Of a stretch of 37,310 nucleotides of DNA, positions 8,539 to 17,109 are shown in pieces. The position numbers were made by a program, and so were the translations under genes. The notes under the pieces were generated by a model. It was not told the DNA's origin. It saw only the letters and a list, made by a program, of their open reading frames with translations, and made no database searches. Source of the DNA: Bacteroidota bacterium (GTDB lineage Bacteria; Bacteroidota; Bacteroidia; Chitinophagales; Chitinophagaceae); NCBI GenBank assembly GCA_013286315.1, contig JABDFX010000020.1:1-37310 (forward strand). The letters are read 5' to 3'. The stretch's first letter is position 1, and every line of letters starts with the position of its first letter.

Positions 8539-10932
8539 ATGCCCGTTACATACCGGCTAAAAGCCATTTTTGCCTGCCTCTTTTTTTCTTTTTGTTTCTG
8601 CCTGGCAAATGCCCAGGTTAAAAAGCGTGTCAAACACCGGCCAAAAGTTGACTCCGCAATTCTCGAATTAAATAGCCGTATTTCTGATTCTATACTGAAC
8701 GAAAAAGAAATCAAGGATACTACCGTTCCAAATATGGTGAATAAGGTTGAGACCTATTCATTCAGCCTGAACCGTGCGGAAAATTTCTTTGAAAGAAGAC
8801 TGGATACTACAGGCATGTTCCAGGGAATTTCAAAAATGGAACGGGCATTGAATTATTTTCATAATAAACTCGAACGAAATGATAATCCACTCAACCTCCG
8901 GAACCTGAACACCGCCTCCGTTTTGCTGAGCGAATCGCGCGAGACAATAACTGATTGGCAAAAATCACTCGATTTTTATATTGATCAGCTAAACGGAATA
9001 CATCAGCGAATCCGTACAGTTAAACATGACAGCAGTTTATTAAATGATTCGTTAAATCAGATTCTGCATGGTGAAATGAGCTCTGTATACGAGCGGTCCC
9101 TGTCACTGGATTCAGTGTATCATACTGCGGCAATAAAAGTAAATACTCTCCGCAACCGTGTTTCAATAAATTTTTTATTGCTTAAAGATCTTCAAACCAC
9201 CATCATTGAGCGGCAACAGGCTATTGGTCAGGCCATGTGGAAGCAGGAAGAGTCGCCATTTTTAGCATTTTGTTCTACTGACTATGATGTAACAATTTGG
9301 GATGTCATAAAGGACAGTCTAGGCCGGTCATTGCGGGTGATCAAAATATTTATGGCGACCACCTGGGATACCAGGACTATTAACATTATTATTTGGATTT
9401 TACTTCTGATCTGGTTCCTGGTTACACGTCATGTCGTTCGAAAGAAACCGGACAATGAATCGATCCTGAGAAATCTCACTTTCCTGAAAAAATCCGCAAT
9501 ACTTTCCAGTTTACTGCTTTTGTTTACTTATGGATCTTTAGTATATGTAAGCGCGCCGGCAGCCTATGTTCATTTGAATGAATTCATTCGGTTAATCCTG
9601 TTGTCCATTTTACTTTCCTTCTATCTTACAAGAGCGGGAAAAATTATTTTGTATTGTGTAGCAGTATTATGGCTCGTGTTTGCAATCGATGACCTGTTGG
9701 TGGATTCCGCTTATGGGGAAAGATGGGGACTCATGCTCGGAGGGCTTTTCTTGCTGGGTTTATGCATTTGGATGTTAATGAAGAGAACAATTATTTTTAA
9801 AAACCTTGAAGATTCCAAAGCACGTAAATGGGTGCTTTTTATTACACTGAGTCAAATAATTGTTTCAATTGTGTGTAACCTGACCGGAAGAGTTACACTC
9901 TCAAAACTTTTTGCTTTCAGTGCTATCGACAGTCTGGTGCTGGCTGTTACTTTGAAAATTTGCTGTTCGATACTGGTAGATGCAGTCTATACCCAATCTG
10001 AAGTTTTTCATAACCGGTTTTTTGCCTTCCTGAATTTCGTAGACCTGAAAAATAAACTACGCGGTGTGCTGTGGATAGTCGCCATTTTTGTTTGGATACT
10101 TGCAATTTTAAAAAATCTGACCTTGTATGACCGTTTCAGCGGAATGGTCATATATTTCATCAACAAACCAAGAACAATCGGCAGTATTAATTTCTCTTAT
10201 GCAAGCGGACTACTTTTCATACTCATTATATGGATTTCTTCTGTGTTATCTCAATTCGTCAATTTCTTTTTCGATGAAAGTCATAACCCCGGACCTCAAA
10301 AAAAGACAAAACTAGGTTCTATCGCACTGATTGTACGGATCAGTATCTGGACAGCCGGATTTCTCATTGCGGTCGCAGCTGCAGGTATTCCGCTTGACAA
10401 AATATCCATTCTAATAGGCGCACTCGGAGTGGGCATTGGGTTTGGACTTCAAAATCTGGTTAACAATCTGGTGTCCGGAATTATCATTGCTTTTGAACGA
10501 CCCATACAGATAGGAGATACCATTGAGATTTCGGGAAAAACGGGAACAGTGCAGGAAATAGGTGTAAGATCAAGCCAGATCAGTAATGGCGAGGGAGCCA
10601 ATATCATTGTGCCCAATGGCGACCTTTTATCCCAGCAGTTGATCAACTGGACCATGCATAACCGGAACAAACGTGTTAAAATTTCATTCAGTGTTCCCTA
10701 CCAATCAGATTTCCGAAAAGCCCGGGATCTGGTTTTAGAAGAATTAAATAAAAATCAGAAAATTATGCGTGATCCAAAACCTGCCGTAACGGTTGATACA
10801 TTCGCAAATAATGCTGTCAACTTTGAAGTTAAATTCTGGGTGCCTGACATGTCTGAAGTAGGTACAATTAGAAATGAATTAATGATGGACATCATCAGTT
10901 CATTTTCTAAAAATACGATTGTGATGGCTTAA
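8539..10932 (+). CDS. Large MscS-family mechanosensitive channel
   Basis: Inner-membrane channel that probably releases solutes on hypo-osmotic shock. The open frame begins with a TTG at 8518, but the ATG at 8539 gives a clean signal peptide (MPVTYRLKAIFACLFFSF ... ANAQ) and is preferred; this makes 797 residues. A periplasmic, helix-rich region (about residues 30-270) is followed by many membrane segments (about 290-600) and the MscS core: the pore helix GALGVGIGFGLQNLVNNLVSG, then ERPIQIGDTIEISGKTGTVQEIGVRSSQI of the beta domain and the soluble vestibule (VKISFSVPYQSDFRKARDLV onward). This is the MscK/YbdG-like large type rather than minimal MscS. It ends in a GCTTAACGC repeat whose TAA is the stop codon, and is convergent with the next gene. 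Confidence 0.92.
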   Translation: MPVTYRLKAIFACLFFSFCFCLANAQVKKRVKHRPKVDSAILELNSRISDSILNEKEIKDTTVPNMVNKVETYSFSLNRAENFFERRLDTTGMFQGISKMERALNYFHNKLERNDNPLNLRNLNTASVLLSESRETITDWQKSLDFYIDQLNGIHQRIRTVKHDSSLLNDSLNQILHGEMSSVYERSLSLDSVYHTAAIKVNTLRNRVSINFLLLKDLQTTIIERQQAIGQAMWKQEESPFLAFCSTDYDVTIWDVIKDSLGRSLRVIKIFMATTWDTRTINIIIWILLLIWFLVTRHVVRKKPDNESILRNLTFLKKSAILSSLLLLFTYGSLVYVSAPAAYVHLNEFIRLILLSILLSFYLTRAGKIILYCVAVLWLVFAIDDLLVDSAYGERWGLMLGGLFLLGLCIWMLMKRTIIFKNLEDSKARKWVLFITLSQIIVSIVCNLTGRVTLSKLFAFSAIDSLVLAVTLKICCSILVDAVYTQSEVFHNRFFAFLNFVDLKNKLRGVLWIVAIFVWILAILKNLTLYDRFSGMVIYFINKPRTIGSINFSYASGLLFILIIWISSVLSQFVNFFFDESHNPGPQKKTKLGSIALIVRISIWTAGFLIAVAAAGIPLDKISILIGALGVGIGFGLQNLVNNLVSGIIIAFERPIQIGDTIEISGKTGTVQEIGVRSSQISNGEGANIIVPNGDLLSQQLINWTMHNRNKRVKISFSVPYQSDFRKARDLVLEELNKNQKIMRDPKPAVTVDTFANNAVNFEVKFWVPDMSEVGTIRNELMMDIISSFSKNTIVMA

Positions 10933-10950
10933 CGCTGAAAGCCTGACGCC
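10927..10950 (+). repeat. 3'-end repeat copy at the mscS-type gene stop codon
   Basis: GCTTAACGCTGAAAGCCTGACGCC. The core GCTTAACGC matches the element found at the end of the amidotransferase gene (28279-28287), and here too the TAA is the stop codon. This is the most diverged member of the family, but its position relative to the gene is the same. Confidence 0.5.
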
Positions 10951-10958
10951 AATGAATT

Positions 10959-10989
10959 AACAATTCACAATTAAAAATTGACAATTGTT
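10959..10989. terminator. AT-rich palindrome between convergent genes
   Basis: AACAATT (10959-10965) pairs with AATTGTT (10983-10989), and inside it CAATT (10968-10972) pairs with AATTG (10976-10980) around an AAA loop, with a 2x2 internal mismatch. It fills the gap between the converging mscS-type gene and Gfo/Idh gene and could act as a weak bidirectional terminator. It also looks like the AATTGTTAATT-type intergenic motifs common in AT-rich Bacteroidota genomes. Confidence 0.45.
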
Positions 10990-12425
10990 TACCATCCTTT
11001 CCTGTATTCTCTTTTTACAAACTGATTGGCTTCATCAAAATTGCTGATCTTCATATTAACCGCATCCCAGATCAACTTTTTTCTTCCGGGATAAGAAAAT
11101 TGAGGCCTTCCTGAATTTCCCGTTGTAGCTTTCGCAACACGTATATTCCAGGTCCGGAGTGCAAGGTTACCCATTAAGATTGTCTCAGTTAGCGGACCTG
11201 CATATTCAAATGGAGAACTGACTTCTTTTCGCCCATAACCTGCGACACAGGCGTTGATCCATTGAACATAATGACCTTCCGGCACACGGGCAATTGTTTG
11301 CGGAACATTTACTTCTTTTGTTTTAGTAGTTGGTAAAAGTTTCGGATCACTGCCATAGGTTCCACACATGATTTTTCCTTTTGTTCCTATAATCAAAACA
11401 CCGCCGCCACCATTATCACCAAATTGTTCATCAGCGCCCAGTTCTTCAGGCCTTTGCGGAATAATGCCACCATCCATCCAGTGCATTTTAACATCCGGTT
11501 TTCCATTCTTGCCGGGGAAATTCAAGATGACTGAAGATGCAGCCGGACAACTTTCCGGAAAATACTCAGGTGTCCAGGCCTTTTCATATATGGAAACCTG
11601 ACTGCATTCAACAGAATTGGGATAACCAAGGCCCACCGTTTTGAATGCCGGATCTATTAAATGGCAACCCATATCACCCAGCGCCCCGGTTCCGAAAGCC
11701 CAGAATCCACGCCAACTGAAAGGAACATACTCTTTATGATAGGTTTGTTCCTGAGCAGGCCCGAGCCAGAGATCCCATTTTAATTCCGGTGGCACAGGAT
11801 CAGTGCTGTTGGGCGTGCCCATTCCCTGCGGCCAGATAGGACGGTTTGTCCATACCTGTATTTCTGTTGCATCCCCGATAATGCCCGCATGATACCACTC
11901 CTGCATAGTGCGTACACCGTCTCCGGATGAACCCTGATTGCCCATCTGGGTAACTACTTTATATCTTTTAGCCGCCTCTGTTAACATTCTCGCCTCGTAA
12001 ATATCATGCGTCAAAGGTTTTTGAACATACACATGTTTGTCCAATTGCATGGCGGCGAGTGCAGCTACGGCATGACCGTTGTCTGGTATAGAAACGGAAA
12101 CCGCATCGATTGATTTATTTTCTTTTTCAAGCATCTCGCGCCAGTCATAATATCTTTTTGCATTTGGAAAACGACCAACGGATTTTTTTATCTGCCTGTC
12201 ATCTACATCACACAGAAAAACAATATCGGCATTCGGACTTTTAGAAAATTCTAACAAGTCACTCTCTCCCTTTCCTCCGGCTCCGATAGCGGCAATCCGA
12301 AGTTTATCGCTTGGAGCAATGAAACCACGGCCCATAACATGTCTTGGCACAATAAAAAAACCAGCTGCTGCAAGTGAACCTGTTTTTAAGAAATCTCTTC
12401 TCGATTTATTTTCTCCTGTTTTCAT
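10989..12425 (-). CDS. Tat-exported Gfo/Idh/MocA oxidoreductase, paralogue 1 (QKP variant)
   Basis: A 478-residue NAD(P)-dependent oxidoreductase-family protein exported in folded form. Residues 8-30 are a twin-arginine signal (SRRDFLKTGSLAAAGFFIVP). The Rossmann fold follows (KLRIAAIGAGGKG, then FLCDVDDRQ and DAVSVSIPDNGHA) and then the C-terminal Gfo/Idh/MocA domain with the bacterial-type extension. The family's catalytic EKP motif is QKP here (residues 135-137, HVYVQKPLTHD); the lysine is retained. The substrate is probably a sugar or sugar-derived compound but cannot be read from sequence. It lies directly downstream of a close paralogue (12504-13925) on the same strand, with 78 nt between them containing a 3'-end repeat, so tandem duplication is likely. 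Confidence 0.9.
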   Translation of the reverse strand: MKTGENKSRRDFLKTGSLAAAGFFIVPRHVMGRGFIAPSDKLRIAAIGAGGKGESDLLEFSKSPNADIVFLCDVDDRQIKKSVGRFPNAKRYYDWREMLEKENKSIDAVSVSIPDNGHAVAALAAMQLDKHVYVQKPLTHDIYEARMLTEAAKRYKVVTQMGNQGSSGDGVRTMQEWYHAGIIGDATEIQVWTNRPIWPQGMGTPNSTDPVPPELKWDLWLGPAQEQTYHKEYVPFSWRGFWAFGTGALGDMGCHLIDPAFKTVGLGYPNSVECSQVSIYEKAWTPEYFPESCPAASSVILNFPGKNGKPDVKMHWMDGGIIPQRPEELGADEQFGDNGGGGVLIIGTKGKIMCGTYGSDPKLLPTTKTKEVNVPQTIARVPEGHYVQWINACVAGYGRKEVSSPFEYAGPLTETILMGNLALRTWNIRVAKATTGNSGRPQFSYPGRKKLIWDAVNMKISNFDEANQFVKREYRKGW

Positions 12426-12470
12426 ACGTTTTGCAATAAAATGTTTGGAAGGTAATAAAACTAAATAACC

Positions 12471-12506
12471 CTTGCGTTAGGCGTTACGCTTTGTGCGTTA
12501 CGCTTA
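12471..12506 (-). repeat. 3'-end repeat copy after Gfo/Idh paralogue 2
   Basis: On the minus strand the gene's TAA stop opens the block TAAGCGTAACGCACAAAGCG, followed by TAACGCCTAACGCAAG. It contains three units of TAACGC in the sense orientation of the upstream gene. The block lies in the 78-nt gap between the two Gfo/Idh paralogues. Confidence 0.6.
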
Positions 12507-13925
12507 GTATGTTCTATATTGACGTTTCACGAACTGGTTTGCCGGAGCAAAATTAGTTACTTCCATTTTTTCTCCGTCCCAGAGTAATTTTTTACGTCCC
12601 GGGAATATCTTATTTCCCAGGCTGTCATTTTCGCTGTATTGATAACTACGAACTGCCAGGTTTCCCATCAAAACGATTTCCGTCAATGGGCCGGCAATGG
12701 CAAAATCAGAACTGGTATACGCTCCATAACCCATTTTACAGGCCTTTACCCATTGCTGCTGATGACCCTCAGTACTTCCTTCTACTAAAGGAAATTTTGA
12801 TTTTGCCATGACCCTGTCCTTCATCAGGCTCGTAGGAAGCAGGGTTGCATTCGCACCAAATTTTCCGGCCATTAATTTTCCTTTGGTTCCCTCGAAAATC
12901 ATTCCTCCATCTACCTTACTCATCTCTTCATCAGGTAGAAGTTCAGCAGGTCTCTCCGGCAATATACCGCCATCATACCAGATCATTTTAACCGGTACCA
13001 TTGAACCACGTTGCGGAAATTGAATGTAAGTTTTTGCGGAAGGGGGAAATCCTTCGGTGTTGATGACTTCTTTAAAATATCCGCTATATACAGATCCAAT
13101 GCTGGTTTCAGCAGAAATAGGATAACCCAGCTTCAAGGCCAGATAGGGTGAATCGATAAAATGGCAACCCATATCACCAAGTGAGCCGGAACCATAATCC
13201 ACCCATCCCCGCCAGATCGCGGGAAGAAATGCAGGATTATAATCCCGTTGCGGCGCAGTACCCAGCCAGAGATTCCAATCCAGTTCGCCGGGAACTTCAA
13301 ATTGTCCGGTCGGTGTAACTATGCCCTGTGGCCATGTGGGGCGATTGGTCCATACATGCACCGTATGAACGTCTCCCAATAATCCGTCCTGCAACCAGGT
13401 TTCTATAAGGCGGATATCGTCGCCGGAAGCACCCTGATTCCCCATCTGGGTTACTACCTTATATTTTTTTGCCGCCGCTGTAAGCATCCTTGCTTCATAG
13501 ATATCATGTGTAAGGGGTTTTTCAACATATACATGTTTTCCCAGTTCCATGGCAGCCATGGCGATCGGCGCATGCATATGATCCGGAGTTGTTATCATGA
13601 CAGCATCAATGTTCTTTCCTTCTTTATCCAGCATGATTCGATAATCCTTATAATAAGGCGACTTTGGCCATTTTGTTCTTGCATTCACAGATCGCCGGTC
13701 ATCTACATCACATAATGCCGTAATATTATCGGAACCGTTATTGTAGGCCTTGGGAAGATTTGTTTCGGCCCTGCCGCCCACCCCTACTCCGGCAATATTT
13801 AATTTATCACTGGGAGCAATGAATCCACGCCCCAGCACATGCCTTGGTACAATAAAAAAACCGGCCGCAGCCAATGAAGAATTTTTAATAAAATCTCTCC
13901 TGGAGTTATTGTATTTTATTTTCAT
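12504..13925 (-). CDS. Tat-exported Gfo/Idh/MocA oxidoreductase, paralogue 2 (canonical EKP)
   Basis: A 473-residue paralogue of the downstream gene, with the same plan: twin-arginine signal at residues 8-30 (SRRDFIKNSSLAAAGFFIVP), Rossmann fold (KLNIAGVGVGGRAETN, LCDVDDR, DAVMITTPDHMHAPIA) and the Gfo/Idh/MocA C-domain. It keeps the canonical catalytic EKP at 135-137 (HVYVEKPLTHD). The stretch GFIAPSDKL just after the signal and PLTHDIYEARMLT are identical or nearly so in both paralogues, while the C-terminal halves have diverged more. Probably acts on sugars in the periplasm; substrate unknown. The ATG at 13925 is placed exactly where the Tat signal begins. Its own promoter was not recognised. 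Confidence 0.91.
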   Translation of the reverse strand: MKIKYNNSRRDFIKNSSLAAAGFFIVPRHVLGRGFIAPSDKLNIAGVGVGGRAETNLPKAYNNGSDNITALCDVDDRRSVNARTKWPKSPYYKDYRIMLDKEGKNIDAVMITTPDHMHAPIAMAAMELGKHVYVEKPLTHDIYEARMLTAAAKKYKVVTQMGNQGASGDDIRLIETWLQDGLLGDVHTVHVWTNRPTWPQGIVTPTGQFEVPGELDWNLWLGTAPQRDYNPAFLPAIWRGWVDYGSGSLGDMGCHFIDSPYLALKLGYPISAETSIGSVYSGYFKEVINTEGFPPSAKTYIQFPQRGSMVPVKMIWYDGGILPERPAELLPDEEMSKVDGGMIFEGTKGKLMAGKFGANATLLPTSLMKDRVMAKSKFPLVEGSTEGHQQQWVKACKMGYGAYTSSDFAIAGPLTEIVLMGNLAVRSYQYSENDSLGNKIFPGRKKLLWDGEKMEVTNFAPANQFVKRQYRTY

Positions 13926-13985
13926 TTTCGATTGAGAATAATAATTGAAAGTCGACGACTGTAAAAATTCGCCTGTTCCTTATTT

Positions 13986-14021
13986 GCTTTGAGCCTTACG
14001 CGTTATGCGTTGTGCTTAAAC
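13986..14021 (-). repeat. 3'-end repeat copy after the OsmC-family gene
   Basis: On the minus strand it reads CTCGTTTAAGCACAACGC then ATAACGCGTAAGGCTCAAAGC. It starts over the stop codon (TAA, 14018-14016). The ATAACGCGTAA core matches the copies at 29551-29591 and 29667-29707. Confidence 0.65.
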
Positions 14022-14432
14022 GAGGCTCGCATCCAGTGTAATGTTAGTATTTAACAATTTGCTGATCGGGCAACCGGTCTTAGCGGCCTCATATGCTTTC
14101 TTAAATTGCTCCTGCGAAACGCCAGGTATTTTTGCTTTCAGAGTAAGAGCGGAGGAAGTGATAGAACTCGTGGGTGGATCTAATGTCACGACCGCATTCA
14201 CATCGAGACTATCCGGTGTAATGCCCATCGCCTGTAATTGAAAACTAAGCGCCATCGCGAAACATCCCGCATGTGCAGCAGCAACCAACTCTTCGGGATT
14301 GGTCCCAACCCCTTCTTCAAAGCGGGATTTATAAGAATACTGGGTATTGTTTAATGTGTTGCTTTGCGTAGTCAGTGTTCCCTTTCCGTCCTTTCCGGAT
14401 CCTTTCCAGATTGCAGTGGCAGTACGTTTCAT
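14016..14432 (-). CDS. OsmC-family peroxiredoxin
   Basis: A 138-residue protein of the OsmC/Ohr superfamily, which reduces hydroperoxides with a pair of reactive cysteines. Both are present: Cys57 in AAAHAGCFAMAL and Cys121 in AKTGCPISKLL. The beginning MKRTATAIWKGSGKDGKGTL and the motif GVGTNPEELVAAAHA are typical of the OsmC subfamily rather than Ohr. It is the last gene of the lepB - cdd - FKBP - osmC run, 35 nt after the FKBP gene, and is probably co-transcribed. Its stop codon lies inside a GCATAACGCG-type repeat. Confidence 0.93.
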   Translation of the reverse strand: MKRTATAIWKGSGKDGKGTLTTQSNTLNNTQYSYKSRFEEGVGTNPEELVAAAHAGCFAMALSFQLQAMGITPDSLDVNAVVTLDPPTSSITSSALTLKAKIPGVSQEQFKKAYEAAKTGCPISKLLNTNITLDASLV

Positions 14433-14467
14433 ATCTATAAAATTTTAGAAACGTAAGTTAGGGAAAA

Positions 14468-14944
14468 CTAATTCACCTGCAGCAGCCTGACATCAAAATA
14501 CAAGGGAGCATTCCCGGGCACAGGAAGGTATCCTGTACAACCATAACCATACGCCGAAGGTATAAGCATAATAATATGACCACCGACCCCGATTTTAGGC
14601 AACCCAATCTGCCAGCCCAAAATTAACCCGGACAGCCTTGCGCCATTCAGATTGGAATTAGATGCAGAATCAAAAATGACTCCTGACATAAGACGACCAA
14701 CATAATTCACCACCAAATTTGAAGAATAAATGGGTCTGGTGTTGTTGCCAGAATCAATGATTTGGTAATACATTCCGCTGTCCGCAGTTACCTGGATAGA
14801 TGAATCATGCGCATATTTCAATAATGCAGCAGAATCTGCAGAAGGAGGCAGAAGGGTACATGCCGTCACATCCGGCAAACCCTTGTTACAACCAAAAAAA
14901 ACAACAATCCCTACGACTACAAATACCAAAAACAATTTTTTCAT
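14468..14944 (-). CDS. FKBP-type peptidyl-prolyl isomerase lipoprotein
   Basis: A 158-residue lipoprotein. The signal peptide MKKLFLVFVVVGIVVFFGC ends in a lipobox with the lipidated cysteine at residue 19. The mature part contains one FKBP domain (about residues 60-158): YYQIIDSG, NLVVNYVGRLMSGVIFDSA, then IGLPKIGVGGHIIMLIPSAYGYG and PGNAPLYFDVRLL. It probably helps fold envelope proteins. It sits between cdd (15 nt upstream) and the OsmC gene, reading from the lepB promoter; this placement next to signal peptidase I fits a role in handling exported proteins, but that link is inference. Confidence 0.9.
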   Translation of the reverse strand: MKKLFLVFVVVGIVVFFGCNKGLPDVTACTLLPPSADSAALLKYAHDSSIQVTADSGMYYQIIDSGNNTRPIYSSNLVVNYVGRLMSGVIFDSASNSNLNGARLSGLILGWQIGLPKIGVGGHIIMLIPSAYGYGCTGYLPVPGNAPLYFDVRLLQVN

Positions 14945-14959
14945 AACAGGTGCCTTAGA

Positions 14960-15451
14960 TTAATGAGGCTTCAATTCCTGGCTACTAAACGCAAACGGCA
15001 ACAGATCCGTTGCCCTGTTGATTATATAAATTTCGCCGGAAAATCCACCCAGTATAAGACGTATTGACCGCCCAAAACGTTGTTCATACTCTGCCAGCGT
15101 TTGCCTGCATATTCCGCAGGGGCTGATGGGATGTTTGCTATCGCCCGACTCATTGACATAAGTCAGGGCGAGTTCTGTCACCGCGATGCCGGGATATACA
15201 GCAGAAGCTGCAGATAGCGTCACACGCTCCGCACATATTCCTGCCGGAAAACTTGCATTTTCCTGGTTCGACCCCGTTATAATTTGCCCATTCTCCAACC
15301 TGATGGCCACTCCTACTCTGAACTTTGAATAAGGTGCATACGCGTCGGCGGTTGCATTGCGGGCACACTCGAAAAGCTCAGCATCCGGGGCTTCCAGCGT
15401 TTTGAGGTCTGAAAATATTTGTACCGGAATATGTATACTGGTCTGCTTCAT
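14960..15451 (-). CDS. cdd: Cytidine deaminase
   Basis: A 163-residue cytoplasmic zinc enzyme that converts cytidine and deoxycytidine to uridine and deoxyuridine in pyrimidine salvage. Motifs: AYAPYSKFRVGVA for substrate binding, then the zinc site Cys73-Ala-Glu75 (FPAGICAER, Glu as proton shuttle) and Cys112-x2-Cys115 (SPCGICRQTLAE). The three-cysteine zinc site places it in the small homotetrameric class. It lies 16 nt downstream of lepB and is probably co-transcribed with it. Confidence 0.96.
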   Translation of the reverse strand: MKQTSIHIPVQIFSDLKTLEAPDAELFECARNATADAYAPYSKFRVGVAIRLENGQIITGSNQENASFPAGICAERVTLSAASAVYPGIAVTELALTYVNESGDSKHPISPCGICRQTLAEYEQRFGRSIRLILGGFSGEIYIINRATDLLPFAFSSQELKPH

Positions 15452-15467
15452 CCGGAAAAATAAAAAA

Positions 15468-17000
15468 TTATCTGATTTTCTTGAACAGACGACTCCAGCG
15501 AACTCCGTTCTTCCAACTCATCCAGATCATCCAGGCCTCACCGACCACATGATCTTCCGGAACAAAGCCCCAGTAGCGGCTATCCTGGCTCTGATGTCTG
15601 TTATCACCCATCATCCAGTAATAATCCATTTTGAAAGTATAACTCGTGGATTCTTTATCATTGATAAAAAATTTTCCATCCCGCGTTTCCAATTTGTTTT
15701 TCTCATAATCACGAATCGCTCTCTCATAAAAAGGATAGTTAAATATATTAAGAACCAGTGTTGCTCCTTTTTTAGGTATCCAGAAGGGACCATAGTTATC
15801 CTTTGTCCAGTTATATTGTGGATCATAGGGATACACCATTTTACTGCTGTCCAGATAAGGAGTAATATTTTTTGCGAGTCCGCTTTTTAACATTTTATCA
15901 CGGGCAATAGCCGTCAACAACATGGCATATCGGTTTGGAACACCTGTTTGCTGAAATTCTTCGCCGTTGTTGATATCGATGTCATATTCATCCTTCATTA
16001 CCGTTTCATCCAATTGCTGGCCACCGGTAACAACAATGTAATTTGTTTCTGAATAATCTGGTAGCGGAGTAGCCTGGCCATTGATATAAACTACCTGGTT
16101 TTTGATCTGTAGCGTATCTCCGGCGACACCCACACAACGTTTTATGTAGTTTTCCTGTTTGTCAACGGGTCGCACAATAATAGGGTACTGATCCGGATCA
16201 CCTAAAATAAGCGGGCGGCCAGCATTGATATCTCCGTTGCCCAACATCCGGGCCACATCATAATAGGGCTGCTCCGACTGATAACCTTCCTTGTTGATCA
16301 CCGTATCTCCCGCGGGGAAATTAAATACAACTACATCATTCCTTTTTACGGGTGCAGCAAACCAGCGGGTATAGGGAATATGAATCCATTCAACGTACGA
16401 CTTTACATCGAACAGCGGCATGGTATGATGCACAAAAGGCATAGCAATCGGTGTATTTGGAATGCGCGGGCCATAACTGAATTTACTAACAAAAAGAAAA
16501 TCGTTGACCAGCAGAGTTTTTTCCATGGAAGGCGTCGGAATCACATAGGCTTCAAAAACGAAAGTGCGGATAAGCGTAGCAGCTACGACTGCAAATATTC
16601 CCGCATCAATCCATTCACGGGCAGCAGACTTCTTATATTTTCTTGCTGCCTCCGGCCCAATGAATTTATCTTTTTTATTCAGGCCGATATATAAAAAATA
16701 TAAACCAAGGGTACATACCGTGAGCGCATGTTGATAAAACCGGAACTTGCCAAAAGTTTTTACAAATTCAACCAGGATGGCAATTGAAAAAAACCAACCG
16801 ACAACCGGGATGAATTGTATGAAAAATAAATAAACGGGTCGCTTGCTCAATTTAATCATCTCATAGGAATTGAGCACAGGTACCATTCCTTTCCAGGCAG
16901 GAACTCCTGCTTTTTTAAACATAAAATACAAACCAAATGCAGGAAGAATGAATAGGGCGAGAGCAATTAAAATGAGAATCAGAATCTGGTGAGCGGTCAT
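15468..17000 (-). CDS. lepB: Signal peptidase I, large form
   Basis: Removes signal peptides from Sec-exported proteins. At 510 residues it is much longer than the E. coli enzyme. Residues 1-107 hold three to four membrane segments (LILILIALALFILPAFGLYF, PVYLFFIQFIPVVGWFF, ALTVCTLGLYFLYIGL), then comes the anchor segment IDAGIFAVVAATLIRTFVF (131-149). The catalytic dyad is Ser158 in PTPSMEKTLL and Lys287 in ENYIKRCVGVAGDTL; the late box GDNRHQSQDSRYWG is also present. Long insertions separate the serine and lysine boxes and follow the lysine box. An upstream TTG-N17-TACATTTG promoter sits close to the ATG at 17000. First gene of the operon with cdd, FKBP and OsmC. Confidence 0.96.
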   Translation of the reverse strand: MTAHQILILILIALALFILPAFGLYFMFKKAGVPAWKGMVPVLNSYEMIKLSKRPVYLFFIQFIPVVGWFFSIAILVEFVKTFGKFRFYQHALTVCTLGLYFLYIGLNKKDKFIGPEAARKYKKSAAREWIDAGIFAVVAATLIRTFVFEAYVIPTPSMEKTLLVNDFLFVSKFSYGPRIPNTPIAMPFVHHTMPLFDVKSYVEWIHIPYTRWFAAPVKRNDVVVFNFPAGDTVINKEGYQSEQPYYDVARMLGNGDINAGRPLILGDPDQYPIIVRPVDKQENYIKRCVGVAGDTLQIKNQVVYINGQATPLPDYSETNYIVVTGGQQLDETVMKDEYDIDINNGEEFQQTGVPNRYAMLLTAIARDKMLKSGLAKNITPYLDSSKMVYPYDPQYNWTKDNYGPFWIPKKGATLVLNIFNYPFYERAIRDYEKNKLETRDGKFFINDKESTSYTFKMDYYWMMGDNRHQSQDSRYWGFVPEDHVVGEAWMIWMSWKNGVRWSRLFKKIR

Positions 17001-17021
17001 TTAGGCAATTTTAGATTTGGT

Positions 17022-17049
17022 CAAATGTACCATATTATACAGCCTTCAA
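17022..17049 (-). promoter_or_regulatory. Promoter of the lepB operon
   Basis: Minus strand: TTG (17049-17047), 17 nt, then TACATTTG (17029-17022), an exact match to TAnnTTTG. The -7 element ends 21 nt before the lepB ATG, so the leader would be short. Spacing fits the TTG-N17-23-TAnnTTTG consensus known for Bacteroidota. Confidence 0.7.
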
Positions 17050-17109
17050 AATACAGCGGCTGAGCGGATTGGCTGAACCGTTCGGCACATTTACACTATT
17101 TTTAATAGG

